Part shown: in pieces, positions 1-8,634 of the stretch
How positions within the stretch are numbered: position 1 is the stretch's first letter
Layout of the letters: every line of letters begins with the position of its first letter
Source of the DNA: a virus
Length of the DNA stretch: 28,574 bases
Direction: 5' to 3' (one strand)
IMG/VR virus record: IMGVR_UViG_3300030098_004395
Coordinates: 1-28,574 of that record
Notes under the pieces: model-generated
Told to the model about the DNA's origin: nothing
Seen by the model: the letters and a program-made list of their open reading frames with translations, nothing else
Database searches by the model: none
Translations under genes and position numbers: made by a program

Positions 1-516
1 ATCGGTTTGATCGGAATCATCGGTTTGAGGGGCTCTCTCGCGCTGGAGACGCGCCTGATAGCTCGCCTCGTCCCAACCTTTTGTAGAATCGTATCTGGAG
101 AATCGTCCTCCACTACTTCTGTACCACCTCCTCGTTTCTTTAATTTTACCTCCGAAGATTTCAGTGGATCTAATATTTTTGAACTGCTCAAGAAATCTCT
201 CAGCAATAGAAGCCTTCATGCCAGGGTTAACATCCGTAGAGCAATTCCACTTACGGAGAGCCTTGTTGATACGGCTGTCAGGATCTCTACGAGTCTTAGC
301 CGATGTCATACGTTTTTTCATACCTCCCATTCTAGCACAAAAAGACTTGCGACGTTTAGCAGATTTGCTACCTTTTTTAAGCTTTGAAGGCTTTGTGGTA
401 ACAGCAGTCTTTAGCTTAGAACCAGGGTTTGCAGCCCTGTATCTCTTTACTCCCTTAGCAGTAAGTCCACCTGCCGCAGACTTGTCACCACTTTTTACAG
501 AGAATTTCTTTGGCAT
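1..516 (-). CDS. Basic conserved phage protein, DUF6321-like (3' end outside window)
   Basis: The frame is open on the minus strand from an ATG at 516 to the window edge: 172 codons with no stop. The N-terminal ~66 residues are rich in Lys, Arg, Gly and Ser and match a conserved block that I recognise from marine phages, with GGLTAKGVKRYRAANPGSKL, then TTKPSKLKKGSKSAKRRKSF and CARMGGM. The function of this family is not known to me; the charge suggests nucleic-acid binding (inference). The C-terminal half is less familiar (RRWYRSSGGRFSRYD) and ends at the edge in an acidic QTDDSDQTD tail. That tail is encoded by an imperfect 18-base direct repeat at 1-28. ATG 516 has AAAAGG upstream and fits the family start. 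An in-frame GTG at 564 with GGAG upstream would add 16 residues. The gene is divergent from thyX. Confidence 0.8.
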   Translation of the reverse strand, partial: MPKKFSVKSGDKSAAGGLTAKGVKRYRAANPGSKLKTAVTTKPSKLKKGSKSAKRRKSFCARMGGMKKRMTSAKTRRDPDSRINKALRKWNCSTDVNPGMKASIAERFLEQFKNIRSTEIFGGKIKETRRWYRSSGGRFSRYDSTKGWDEASYQARLQRERAPQTDDSDQTD

Positions 517-566
517 GGTGCCTTTTCTTTTTTCCAATAAAACTCTAAGGTTACTTCTACTCACGA

Positions 567-573
567 CTATAAT
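567..573 (+). promoter_or_regulatory. CTATAAT -10-like box upstream of thyX
   Basis: CTATAAT lies in the 78-base divergent gap between the DUF6321-like gene and thyX. No TTGACA-like -35 is seen at 16-18 bases. Unlike the other copies it is 21 bases from the start codon, giving a leader of about 15 bases. It may serve thyX, but the spacing makes this the weakest member of the set. Confidence 0.4.
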
Positions 574-594
574 ACTCCTACACTATTTACCCTT

Positions 595-1371
595 ATGATA
601 GACTTTCTTAAAGATAAAAAGAGTTCCGTTTCTTTGGTTGACCGTATGGTGGCTGATTCAGCACTTAAGACAGTAAATGCTGCAAGATGCTCCTACGATT
701 TTCAGAAGGATGAATTTGATGAGAAAGATCAGAGACTCACTAAGTTTCTGTGGAAGCATGAACACACATCTCCCTTCCGTCACAGCTACTATACATTTCA
801 AGTAAAGCTTCCTATTTTTGTGGCAAGGCAGCTAATGAAATATCAAGTTGGTTCGGGGTTTAGGTCAGTAGAGGCTGACGGAAGGGAGATATTTATTGAA
901 GAGTTTGATCACTTGTATGATATCGACAAGGGCTGTTCTTGGAATGAAGTTAGCGGTAGGTACACTAAAACATCGAATGATTACTATCTCCCGGCAGAGT
1001 TGAGATCCAATCCTCCTCATGGAAACAAGCAATCATCTGAGGAATATGAAAACCCCATGGATGAAAATACCATGGGTTATATGTATCCAGGTGAGATTAT
1101 TGAATACATGGATCAGCTATGCACTAATTCCCTACACATGTATAATCGCATGATTAAAAACGGTGTAGCTAAAGAGCAAGCAAGAGGTATCCTCCCTCAA
1201 TGCATGTATACCAAGGCATACTGGACTCTCAGTCTGCAAAGTGTTATTTGGTTCCTGCATCAGCGTCTAAAGCCAGACGCTCAGTATGAGATTAGGATGC
1301 TGGCTGAAGGCATCTACGAATTGATGAGGGATGACTTGTGTAAACTTGGAATTACAAAGGAGAGTCTGTGA
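595..1371 (+). CDS. thyX: Flavin-dependent thymidylate synthase ThyX, with an insertion in the signature motif
   Basis: The protein makes dTMP from dUMP using FAD, NADPH and methylenetetrahydrofolate. The N-terminal part has the family pattern NAARCSY (28-34) and HTSPFRH (57-63), followed by PIFVARQL (73-80). The usual signature runs directly from RQ(L)-K-x-Q-x-G to W-N-E-x-S-x-R-Y. Here MKYQVG (81-86) is separated from SWNEVSGRY (115-123) by about 28 extra residues. The C-terminal part has the conserved EQARGILP (194-201), whose Arg contributes to dUMP binding and activation in the family. At 258 residues it is slightly longer than many ThyX proteins, which the insertion explains. The start is ATG 595 with no clear Shine-Dalgarno sequence. 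The stop overlaps the GTG start of the next gene by four bases, so the genes are probably cotranscribed. Confidence 0.93.
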   Translation: MIDFLKDKKSSVSLVDRMVADSALKTVNAARCSYDFQKDEFDEKDQRLTKFLWKHEHTSPFRHSYYTFQVKLPIFVARQLMKYQVGSGFRSVEADGREIFIEEFDHLYDIDKGCSWNEVSGRYTKTSNDYYLPAELRSNPPHGNKQSSEEYENPMDENTMGYMYPGEIIEYMDQLCTNSLHMYNRMIKNGVAKEQARGILPQCMYTKAYWTLSLQSVIWFLHQRLKPDAQYEIRMLAEGIYELMRDDLCKLGITKESL

Positions 1372-2420
1372 GGAAGTGTTTAGTTATTGGGGATACTCAC
1401 TACGACACTAAATGTGAAGGATATCTTCAAAGCCAGATAGAGTCCACGATTAGGCTCGTCAATGATCACAAGCCTACTCACGTTGTTTTTCTTGGTGATA
1501 TCTATCATCACAGAAAACCTTCACCTGATGTAATTGTAGAAACTCATAAGATGTTTCAAAAGCTGGCTCTTATTCCAGGTTTGAAATTTATGTATGTGCT
1601 CAGAGGCAATCACGATTCGCAAAATAGAAACGATGACGGATTGACTGCGCTGGAAACACTTCGCTACCCAGGGTCGAAAGTGCGGCTGGTCCAGCAAACT
1701 TTAACTGATACTGATTTGAAATTTTTATTAATACCACACTATGAAAACGAAGAGACGATTAAGAAGCACTTACGTGGAAGACCTGATGATAATTACATCG
1801 CTTTCGGCCATTTTAGCTACTGTCCTGCTCACCTTGGTATCCGTGGCTTTGATTCTGATCTTAAACTAAAAGATTTTGATTGCCGTACAATTCTTGGGCA
1901 TATTCACAAATACGTTGAGGATGAACACGTAACTATTCTGGGAACTCCTTGGTCTACTAACTTTGGAGAGTCTGATAATCAACATTATGTTGGAATCTTG
2001 GAAGAAACCGCTAACGGCTGGGGGCCTCTTAATAAATTTAAAGTAGGATTTGGGCCACGTTTTTACGAGGCTCCCTATGATGCTCTTGAAGCAATGCGGG
2101 ACGAGATATCTGACCCTAACTATTTTACTCTTCTACGTGTCACTATTGATAAGTTCTCCGATGACCCACCTTCTCTCCTCCGTGCCGACATCACTAATAA
2201 ATTTAAAGTGGCTTACGTAGATCTTAAATTTCAACCTGTCTATGATGATACTCTAAACGATAGATTGTCGGGCTACGATCCAAACGTGCCATTGACTGTG
2301 ATTGATGCAGACATTATTAGCAAATATATCGATGAGCAATGCTCCACAATACCAAAGGAGAGATTAGAGGAAGGTTTAAACCTTATCAAAGATTATGCAG
2401 ATCAAGAAGATCACAGCTAA
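1368..2420 (+). CDS. 47: SbcD/Mre11-like recombination nuclease subunit (T4 gp47-like)
   Basis: Calcineurin-type metallophosphoesterase that would pair with the SbcC-like ATPase encoded next, processing DNA ends for recombination-dependent replication. The metal-binding motifs are in family order: GDTH (8-11), GDIYHH (43-48), GNHD (80-83), then GHFS and GHIHK in the middle of the protein. The length of 350 residues is close to T4 gp47. The start is GTG 1368 in a GTGA overlap with the thyX stop, preceded by AAGGAG at good spacing. The gene overlaps the next one by 26 bases. The gp47-gp46 adjacency is the same as in T4-like phages. Confidence 0.92.
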   Translation: MRKCLVIGDTHYDTKCEGYLQSQIESTIRLVNDHKPTHVVFLGDIYHHRKPSPDVIVETHKMFQKLALIPGLKFMYVLRGNHDSQNRNDDGLTALETLRYPGSKVRLVQQTLTDTDLKFLLIPHYENEETIKKHLRGRPDDNYIAFGHFSYCPAHLGIRGFDSDLKLKDFDCRTILGHIHKYVEDEHVTILGTPWSTNFGESDNQHYVGILEETANGWGPLNKFKVGFGPRFYEAPYDALEAMRDEISDPNYFTLLRVTIDKFSDDPPSLLRADITNKFKVAYVDLKFQPVYDDTLNDRLSGYDPNVPLTVIDADIISKYIDEQCSTIPKERLEEGLNLIKDYADQEDHS

Positions 2421-3996
2421 AAACTTTTACTCATTCAAACATTTAGAGTTAAATTTCTCTAAACTTGACGGTATCACTCGAATACTGGGCCACAACAAAG
2501 ATAGCGGAGGCTCTAATGGTGCAGGAAAGAGCGTCTTGTTTGAAGCAGTTACATGGGGTATCTACGGCACCACGATTCGCAAGTCTACTGAAGCTGCCCT
2601 AGTTAACTCTCAGGCTGGCGAGGACTGCTCTGTTCGCGTTGAAATTGAAAAGAAGGGTGTTGGGGCCATTGTAATTACGAGGGCTAAGAGGCCCACTGGT
2701 TTGGACGTAGAAGTTAACGGCATTTTGATAAACAAGGCTAACGCGACTCAAACTCAAGATGCACTAGAGAGGTTGCTTGAGAGCGACTACAAATCTTTTC
2801 TAGCGTCGGTAGTATTTGGTCAGCATTCTACGTTCACTTTCCTCGACTCAACCCCAGAGGATAAGCGTAAGATTATAAAGAACTGTTTCAACCTGGATGA
2901 CATCTTCTCAAAGCGTGCCTCTGTTAAGCAACTAAAATCTTCGTATCAGGGTGAGTTGAAAGTGATTGGAACCCTGCTAGCTAACCTTATCAACGAGAAA
3001 GATAAGTTGCAGGCTGAAGTTCCTGATGAAAAGTATAAGTTAGTTAAACTACCTAGCTTAGAAAGAATTTTAAAAGATGAATCTAAGATTAGTGAGAATG
3101 AGAAACACATTCGAGAATATCAGAGAGCAGTAAAAAAAGAGCGTGACCGCCTTCGTAGAATTAACGATGCAATCAAAGAGGGAGTTTACGAGGATGAGAA
3201 AGAGTGCCACGTATGTAAAAGCAAATACATCAAGTCTCAAACCAAACAAGATGTTGTCAGTCTTACTAGAGATGCGGATCACCTCGCACAGCAGATTAAA
3301 GAAAAAGAGATTCTAATTAAGGATCTTAGAGACATCAATGAGACATCAGTCCCCAAGATCTCTTCATCTCAGTGGGCAAAGTATAATAAGAAAAATAAAC
3401 AGATTGAAAACGCGCAAAGCAGCATACATAGATTATCCCAAGTATCAGCACAGTTAGAGGAATACGAAACCAAAAGGCTACAGCTTGATTCTTTACTTGA
3501 GGTTATGAAGTTCTGGGAGATTGCTTTTTCAGAAAAGGGACTTATTCGTTACATCATCAGGAACATTTTGGATTACTTCAACTTACGATCTAATGAGTAT
3601 GCTTCAATCCTGACTGGTGGACAGTTCTCCTTGGAGTTCAACGACGAGTTGTCAGAAACCATTCGTAACAACAATGTAGAGACTAAGTATATTTCTTTAT
3701 CTGGGGGTGAGAAAAGAAAGGTTAACTTGGCTATCATGTTAGCCCTTCAAGATCTTAGCTCTAAGATTTCGAGAACTGATTGCAACCTCTTGTTTTTCGA
3801 TGAGGTTTGTGATAACATCGATAATCCTGGCATCTTGGCTGTCAACAATCTTCTTCGTACCCTAGAATCCCAGAATCCTGAGAAGAAGGTTTTAGTGATT
3901 ACACATAACAATTATTTACAGGAACTTCTGGGAGATACGAACGCGATTACAGTTAGAAAACACAAAGGAATTAGTAAGGTCAGTCATGGCGATTAA
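2395..3996 (+). CDS. 46: SbcC/Rad50-like recombination ATPase (T4 gp46-like)
   Basis: SMC-type ABC ATPase subunit of the end-processing complex. The N-terminal half has Walker A within GGSNGAGKS (38-46). The middle is a charged, coiled-coil-like region with a single zinc-hook candidate CHVC (about 271-274), through which Rad50-type dimers join. The C-terminal half has the ABC signature LSGGEKRK (about 434-441) and Walker B FFDE (about 466-469). At 533 residues it is short for SbcC but normal for phage gp46, so the coiled coil is short. It starts inside the end of the gp47-like gene and runs ten bases past the start of nrdJ. Confidence 0.93.
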   Translation: MQIKKITAKNFYSFKHLELNFSKLDGITRILGHNKDSGGSNGAGKSVLFEAVTWGIYGTTIRKSTEAALVNSQAGEDCSVRVEIEKKGVGAIVITRAKRPTGLDVEVNGILINKANATQTQDALERLLESDYKSFLASVVFGQHSTFTFLDSTPEDKRKIIKNCFNLDDIFSKRASVKQLKSSYQGELKVIGTLLANLINEKDKLQAEVPDEKYKLVKLPSLERILKDESKISENEKHIREYQRAVKKERDRLRRINDAIKEGVYEDEKECHVCKSKYIKSQTKQDVVSLTRDADHLAQQIKEKEILIKDLRDINETSVPKISSSQWAKYNKKNKQIENAQSSIHRLSQVSAQLEEYETKRLQLDSLLEVMKFWEIAFSEKGLIRYIIRNILDYFNLRSNEYASILTGGQFSLEFNDELSETIRNNNVETKYISLSGGEKRKVNLAIMLALQDLSSKISRTDCNLLFFDEVCDNIDNPGILAVNNLLRTLESQNPEKKVLVITHNNYLQELLGDTNAITVRKHKGISKVSHGD

Positions 3997-5890
3997 ACAA
4001 TTGGATAATACAGGTCAAGATATTTTTATGCAGCGTTACGCTTACCCAGGCGAAACGAAATATTCAGAGAGATGCAAGGCGATGGCGAAGCACATCGCTT
4101 CTGTTGAAGGTGATGAAGAAATTGAGAAGTATGAAAAGAAATTCTACGATGCTTTAAGTACAGGTGACCTCGTTCCTGGAGGTCGAATCATTTACGGCGC
4201 TGGCCGTAGCCAACAGAACCTTCTCAATTGCTATGCTATTGAGCCTGAAGACAGTGTTGAATCTATTGGTAAGACCATTCAAGATATGTACCGCATCTCT
4301 TGCGGAGGTGGTGGCATTGGCTTCAATTTTTCTAAGATTCGTCCGAAGGGCGATGACATTGGAAATGTGAAGAACTCTGCTCCTGGCTCTGTGTCAGTGA
4401 TGCAAATGATTAATGAGGTAGGAAATCATGTTAAAGCAGGTAAAAACAGAAGGACCGCACTTATGGCGGAACTTAATGTGGATCACCCTGATCTACTGGA
4501 CTTTTTGCATATTAAGCTGGATCTTTCTCAGCTAACGAACTTCAATATTTCGGTTGCGATCACCGATAAATTTATTGAAGCGTGTGAGAATGATGATACT
4601 TGGCAGTTTAAATTTGGTAACCGAGAATATCAAGTTTACTCGGCAAACAGAATCTCTAGCGATGGACACAGTGAAATCATTAACATTGTTGCACTGTCTG
4701 AAGAGGATGCTTTGGGCCGTGCGAAGCAGCATCATCTTCGTGGTTGGGATGATCAGTTTGAAGATGTTCAAGAAGTTCAATTCAAGGCTATTGACCTGTG
4801 GAATCGACTGTGGGAAAATGCGGTTAAGTCTGGTGAGCCGGGTATCTTCAACCTGTCACTGACGAACCGCTACACCAACATGTCCTACTTCCTTCGCATG
4901 AATGCCACTAACCCTTGTGGTGAGATTCCGTTGGACTCATATGCTAATTGTTGTTTGGGTCACGTTAACCTGTCCAATATGGTAAATGAGGACGGTAGCG
5001 ACTTGGACTGGAACCGACTTGCCAGAACTATTCGCACGGGTATTCGATTTCTCGACAACACTCTGACTGCAAATCACTACCCGATTGAGGAGTGCAAGAT
5101 TGCGGGTGATCGTTCTCGTCGGATTGGTCTAGGCACGATGGGCCTGCACCACATGCTCATCAAGCTGGGTATCAAGTATGGTACTGACAAGTGTATCGAG
5201 TTCATTGATAGACTCTATACTACTATCCGTAACGAGGCCTACCTTGCTTCTGTTTACATCGCCCGCGAGCGTGGCTCCTTCCCCGAGTTCAATGCTCGCA
5301 AATATTTGAATGAAGAGTTCGCTAAGACACTTCCTGCTCGGATTAGGATGCTTATCAAGGAGCATGGTATTCGTAACGCGGTGATGCTTACGGCTGCTCC
5401 TACAGGCACAATCTCAATGGTTCACGGCGCCTCAACTGGAATTGAGCCGATCTTTGCTCCAATGTACAACCGTCGTTATCGTGAGGGTAACACTTGGAAA
5501 TCTATTCTCGTTCTTGATCCTCTATTTAAGGAGGAGTTGATGAAGGGTAGTAACGGTAGGCATATTGTGGGATCTTATGATATCACTCCTGAACAACACA
5601 TGGCTGTTCAGGCCTGTATTCAGAAGTATGTTGATAACGCGATTAGCAAAACAATTAATCTGCCTAATGACGCAAGCCATGAGGTTGTCTCTAAGATGGC
5701 TCTAAAGTATGCTCCTTATCTTAAGGGCATGACGGTTTATCGCGCTGGATCAAAAGGCATGGAGCCACTGGAGGCTCTATCCCCCACTGAGGAAAACATC
5801 GCCAGGGCAATGGAGCTTATTGCTTCTGAGCAAGTTGAGACAGAGATGGCAGTTGAGGTCTGCAAGATTGGCGGGGAGTGTGGAGCCTAA
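3986..5890 (+). CDS. nrdJ: Adenosylcobalamin-dependent (class II) ribonucleotide reductase
   Basis: Reduces ribonucleotides to deoxyribonucleotides, supplying dNTPs for phage DNA. The reductase fold is shown by NLLNCYAIEP (C82, one redox cysteine), SCGGGGIG (105-112), NPCGEIPL (299-306, with the active-site Asn, Cys and Glu), NCCLGHVNLSNM (311-322) and a late APTGTISMV. The assignment to class II rests on the overall NrdJ-like pattern, the lack of an NrdB-like partner nearby and the cysteine-bearing tail (VCKIGGECGA) that would be re-reduced by thioredoxin. Residues about 190-255 form an extra segment between AITDKFIEAC and the KAIDLWNRLWENA block that I do not expect in a minimal enzyme. The gene appears to contain no AUA codons, unlike the glycan genes downstream. 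T4 itself uses class I enzymes, so this is a different solution. Confidence 0.88.
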   Translation: MAIKQLDNTGQDIFMQRYAYPGETKYSERCKAMAKHIASVEGDEEIEKYEKKFYDALSTGDLVPGGRIIYGAGRSQQNLLNCYAIEPEDSVESIGKTIQDMYRISCGGGGIGFNFSKIRPKGDDIGNVKNSAPGSVSVMQMINEVGNHVKAGKNRRTALMAELNVDHPDLLDFLHIKLDLSQLTNFNISVAITDKFIEACENDDTWQFKFGNREYQVYSANRISSDGHSEIINIVALSEEDALGRAKQHHLRGWDDQFEDVQEVQFKAIDLWNRLWENAVKSGEPGIFNLSLTNRYTNMSYFLRMNATNPCGEIPLDSYANCCLGHVNLSNMVNEDGSDLDWNRLARTIRTGIRFLDNTLTANHYPIEECKIAGDRSRRIGLGTMGLHHMLIKLGIKYGTDKCIEFIDRLYTTIRNEAYLASVYIARERGSFPEFNARKYLNEEFAKTLPARIRMLIKEHGIRNAVMLTAAPTGTISMVHGASTGIEPIFAPMYNRRYREGNTWKSILVLDPLFKEELMKGSNGRHIVGSYDITPEQHMAVQACIQKYVDNAISKTINLPNDASHEVVSKMALKYAPYLKGMTVYRAGSKGMEPLEALSPTEENIARAMELIASEQVETEMAVEVCKIGGECGA

Positions 5891-6453
5891 TGCCTTACTA
5901 TAACTATTACTGTGCCGAGTGCGACAAAGAGGAATTGCGTCATATTCCTTTAGTTGATGACGTTTTCACAGAGCAAGTATTAGTTAGTAGCCTTAATCAG
6001 GAAGAGATCGATGCTCTTCCTGATTGGGACGACCCCAGAGATTATGAAGTTTATAAAGAAGTTAAGTATGGCGATATGCCGCCTGATGTGGTAGACTGTT
6101 ACTGTGGCGGTAAAGGTGAACGGATAGTGGATGGCGCACCCACTATTAAGCATGGCAGAAATTCTTATCATGCTTTGAAAGAGAGACAGAGATACCACCA
6201 CTATGGCATGGATAAAAAACAAGGTGATAAATTTTTAGAGGAATCAATCGCTGCCACCAAGAAAAGGAGAAAAAGTGGTGGGCAAGCTTACGCTAAAATT
6301 GTCCCTAACTATGAGGTTCTAGCCAAAGAGGGCTCAGTCAGAAAGCTTAACGACGCAGAGGTCGCACAAAAGAAGAGAGATATGAAGCAGGTCAACGCGA
6401 CTCTAACAAAAGATGGGTCGTTAGGAAGACCAGCATATGTAAAGAAAACCTAA
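5890..6453 (+). CDS. FmdB-like zinc-ribbon phage protein
   Basis: A 187-residue protein starting at ATG 5890, which shares its A with the nrdJ stop (TAATG) and has GGAG just upstream. A GTG at 5878 would add four residues but is less likely, because MPYYNYYCAECD is a typical zinc-ribbon N-terminus of the FmdB kind. The metal ligands are probably the CAEC pair near residues 8-11 and a CYC pair further on, in VDCYCGGKGERIV. The C-terminal half is rich in Lys and Arg (TKKRRKSGG), consistent with nucleic-acid contact. No specific function is known. Its position between nrdJ and the helicase suggests expression with the replication genes. Confidence 0.72.
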   Translation: MPYYNYYCAECDKEELRHIPLVDDVFTEQVLVSSLNQEEIDALPDWDDPRDYEVYKEVKYGDMPPDVVDCYCGGKGERIVDGAPTIKHGRNSYHALKERQRYHHYGMDKKQGDKFLEESIAATKKRRKSGGQAYAKIVPNYEVLAKEGSVRKLNDAEVAQKKRDMKQVNATLTKDGSLGRPAYVKKT

Positions 6454-6471
6454 ATATTAGAAACCTAAACC

Positions 6472-6478
6472 CTATCAT
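6472..6478 (+). promoter_or_regulatory. CTATCAT -10-like box before the helicase gene
   Basis: CTATCAT ends five bases before the ATG at 6484, the same geometry as the CTATAAT boxes elsewhere. No -35 element is seen and there is no Shine-Dalgarno sequence in the 30-base gap. It is a one-mismatch copy, so support is moderate. Confidence 0.5.
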
Positions 6479-6483
6479 ACAGA

Positions 6484-7794
6484 ATGCCCTACCACATCTC
6501 AGACAACACCAAGCGTGGTTGTTTGTATCTTCTCAAGAAAGACGTTGAGTTTTTCTCTGAGATCGTTCCTCTACTGAAGCCTGAGTATTTCGATTTCCCA
6601 GCATACAAGAACGTATTTCTAGGCGTAAGAAATTACTATGAAAAGTATCAGAGACTTCCTTCCGATTCCATTCTGCCAGATTACATAAATGCGACAGTCT
6701 CTGGAGCTTGCGATCTTGGGGTGGACTATGAAAACACTCTCGCAGAAATCAACACTATTGATAAGGCTTGTTTAGGAGATAGAGAGTTTCTGCTAGATAC
6801 CGTTGAGCAGTTTGCTAGAAACAAGTCAATGGAGCAGGCAGTTAGAAAGGCAATTGTTATTCTTAATGAAGAGGGTGATATTGCTCAGGTAGAAGAACTT
6901 GTTAAGGATGCTCTGCTGGTAAACCGCAACGTGGATGTTGGTCAAGAATATTTTGATGATGTTCAAAACAGACTTAGACGATCTTATGAGGAGAGTAACC
7001 AAACTAAGATTGGTACAGCTTTTAGAACTCACGATAGACACCTTGAGGGTGGTCTAGCCCCTAAGGAACTAGCGATAGTTGTCGCACCCCCTGGTGTTGG
7101 CAAATCTCTTTATCTAGTTAATCAAGGTGCTCATGCGATCTACGAGGGTAAAAATGTACTATACGTGTCCCTGGAGATGAGCCAGGATAAAATTGCTGGT
7201 AGATTCGACTCTGTCCTAACTGAGATTAGGAATAGTGATTTAAAAAAACCACTTGCTCAACTCAAACTCAAGGATAGACTTCGAGAAGTTAAAGAGAGAA
7301 CTAATGGTAGACTTATCATCAAAGAATTTCCCACAGGCGAATCCAACGTAAACAAGCTCAGATCTCTTTTGGTGCAGTTAAAGCTTCATAGTGGATTTAC
7401 GCCAGATTTGATTATTGTAGACTACCTTGAGCTTCTACGCCCAAATCGTATTATTGATTCTGAATATCAAGCCCAGCAGCGTATCGCTGAAGAGCTTAGA
7501 GGTTTAGGAGTGGAAAACAACTGCCTCATCTGGACAGCCTCTCAAACTAACAGGCAGGCCAGAAGAGTGAACATTATTACGGATGCTGAACTTGGTGACT
7601 CCTACGGAAAAATTAGACCTGCTGATTGGGTTATTTCTTTGAATCAGACTCAAGAAGAGTATGATGAGGGTGCCATGAGAGTTTTTGTTATCAAAGCAAG
7701 AGACTCAAAACAACACTATTTAATTAATGTCGGAGTCGATTACTCTACTCTACAGATGAAGGAGCCCTCACATGAAGAACAACAAGCCAAGTGA
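6484..7794 (+). CDS. 41: DnaB-family replicative helicase (T4 gp41-like)
   Basis: Hexameric 5'-3' helicase that unwinds the phage fork and recruits primase. The N-terminal ~150 residues resemble a DnaB N-domain (all-helical). The RecA-like motor follows: Walker A APPGVGKS (201-208), the DnaB motif VLYVSLEMS, Walker B LIIVDYLELL (about 309-318) and WTASQTNRQARR, which matches the conserved motif H3/H4 region. At 436 residues it is close to DnaB and T4 gp41 length. The start is ATG 6484, after a -10-like box and with no Shine-Dalgarno sequence. The last 23 bases overlap the next gene. No primase gene is visible in the window. Confidence 0.92.
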   Translation: MPYHISDNTKRGCLYLLKKDVEFFSEIVPLLKPEYFDFPAYKNVFLGVRNYYEKYQRLPSDSILPDYINATVSGACDLGVDYENTLAEINTIDKACLGDREFLLDTVEQFARNKSMEQAVRKAIVILNEEGDIAQVEELVKDALLVNRNVDVGQEYFDDVQNRLRRSYEESNQTKIGTAFRTHDRHLEGGLAPKELAIVVAPPGVGKSLYLVNQGAHAIYEGKNVLYVSLEMSQDKIAGRFDSVLTEIRNSDLKKPLAQLKLKDRLREVKERTNGRLIIKEFPTGESNVNKLRSLLVQLKLHSGFTPDLIIVDYLELLRPNRIIDSEYQAQQRIAEELRGLGVENNCLIWTASQTNRQARRVNIITDAELGDSYGKIRPADWVISLNQTQEEYDEGAMRVFVIKARDSKQHYLINVGVDYSTLQMKEPSHEEQQAK

Positions 7795-8173
7795 CTTTCC
7801 TTTTATAAAGGATAAAAAACACATCTACAATAAACTTATTGATAGAGAAATTGGAGATGTAAAATTGGGTTGGTCTACTTTTACATTTGAACTTCACTCC
7901 GATCTTTATGAGGGTGATCAAAAAGTGGATGGCTTGTGCATTTGGGATGAGCGTAAAATTAAATTAGAAATGAGTCTTGATGATATTGATGCTAGAGAGA
8001 CTATAATTCATGAGATTTACCACTGCATGCTAGAGGGTGTAGGATTTGATGAAAAAAACTTCGATCAGCAAAAAATGCTATTGACCAACGAGCAGCTTGT
8101 GGTAGCCTTATCAAAGCAAACAATGACTCTGCACCATCTTAACCCTAAATTATTCGCTACAATTTATGCTTGA
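7772..8173 (+). CDS. Small HExxH metallopeptidase-like phage protein
   Basis: A 133-residue protein with a zinc-metalloprotease-type motif HEIYH (80-84) in a predicted helix (ETIIHEIYHCMLEG). It is preceded by a strand-like stretch, GLCIWDERKIKLEM, that resembles the edge strand seen in SprT- and ImmA-type minimal peptidases. The third zinc ligand is not obvious. Proteins of this type are common in phages and often sit in replication clusters, but their substrates are mostly unknown. The start ATG has GGAG nine bases upstream and lies inside the end of the helicase gene. The stop overlaps the next gene by eight bases. Confidence 0.68.
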   Translation: MKNNKPSDFPFIKDKKHIYNKLIDREIGDVKLGWSTFTFELHSDLYEGDQKVDGLCIWDERKIKLEMSLDDIDARETIIHEIYHCMLEGVGFDEKNFDQQKMLLTNEQLVVALSKQTMTLHHLNPKLFATIYA

Positions 8174-8588
8174 TCCTAACACCATTACTCAAGATACTTA
8201 TCAAAGCATCATTAAGGAAGTGAGTCGAGTGGCTCGCGATCCGAACGAAGTTGCCAATCAACTTCGTGAAATTTCAGCGTTGTATGGCTATTATTATGGA
8301 ATCATGATTAAGTCTAAGAGATTCCTAGACGATGCTGAGGACATCTTGGAGAAACACAAGTCTACATCTCGCAATGAAAAGAGAAGTGAAGGCGTAAAAC
8401 TCACTGCCGTAGCGGCTGAGGATTACGTTAATTCTCTTGAGTTGACTGATCAATTAAACAATGAAGTCTTACGTCTTAAGGAGTGCTATGGATATGCTAA
8501 AGGTATCTGTAGCACCTTGGATATGAAGAAAGATATGCTTGTCCAGCTTTCCGCTAACAGTCGGCAGGAATCCAAGCTTTACCAATAA
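8166..8588 (+). CDS. Helical protein next to the gp32-like gene; function unknown (UvsY-like role possible)
   Basis: A 140-residue, almost wholly helical protein with charged heptad-like stretches (FLDDAEDILEKH and LNNEVLRLKECYGYAKGICSTL) and a C-terminal SANSRQESKLYQ. I recognise no catalytic motif. Its size, helical make-up and place directly before the single-strand binding protein are what one would expect of a recombination mediator such as T4 UvsY, but I see no diagnostic residues. That assignment is therefore only a hypothesis. It overlaps the metallopeptidase-like gene by eight bases. Confidence 0.6.
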   Translation: MLDPNTITQDTYQSIIKEVSRVARDPNEVANQLREISALYGYYYGIMIKSKRFLDDAEDILEKHKSTSRNEKRSEGVKLTAVAAEDYVNSLELTDQLNNEVLRLKECYGYAKGICSTLDMKKDMLVQLSANSRQESKLYQ

Positions 8589-8634
8589 CTTGTTAGCACT
8601 CGTTTGCAAATCAATAGCTTAAAGGAGAAATACA

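Noticed and set aside
7-598. Two overlapping plus-strand open frames (126 and 144 residues) at the left edge
   Set aside because: They are antisense shadows of the minus-strand DUF6321-like gene, whose translation shows a recognisable conserved block. The plus frames have no such pattern.
5129-5365. Minus-strand frames inside nrdJ, and similar frames inside gp46, the helicase, gp32 and the AAA+ gene
   Set aside because: They are opposite-strand shadows of strongly supported genes, without motifs, ribosome sites or neighbours of their own.
8166-8588. Firm assignment of the helical protein as UvsY
   Set aside because: Only size, helicity and position support it. No diagnostic residues were seen, so it is left as a hypothesis in the feature entry.
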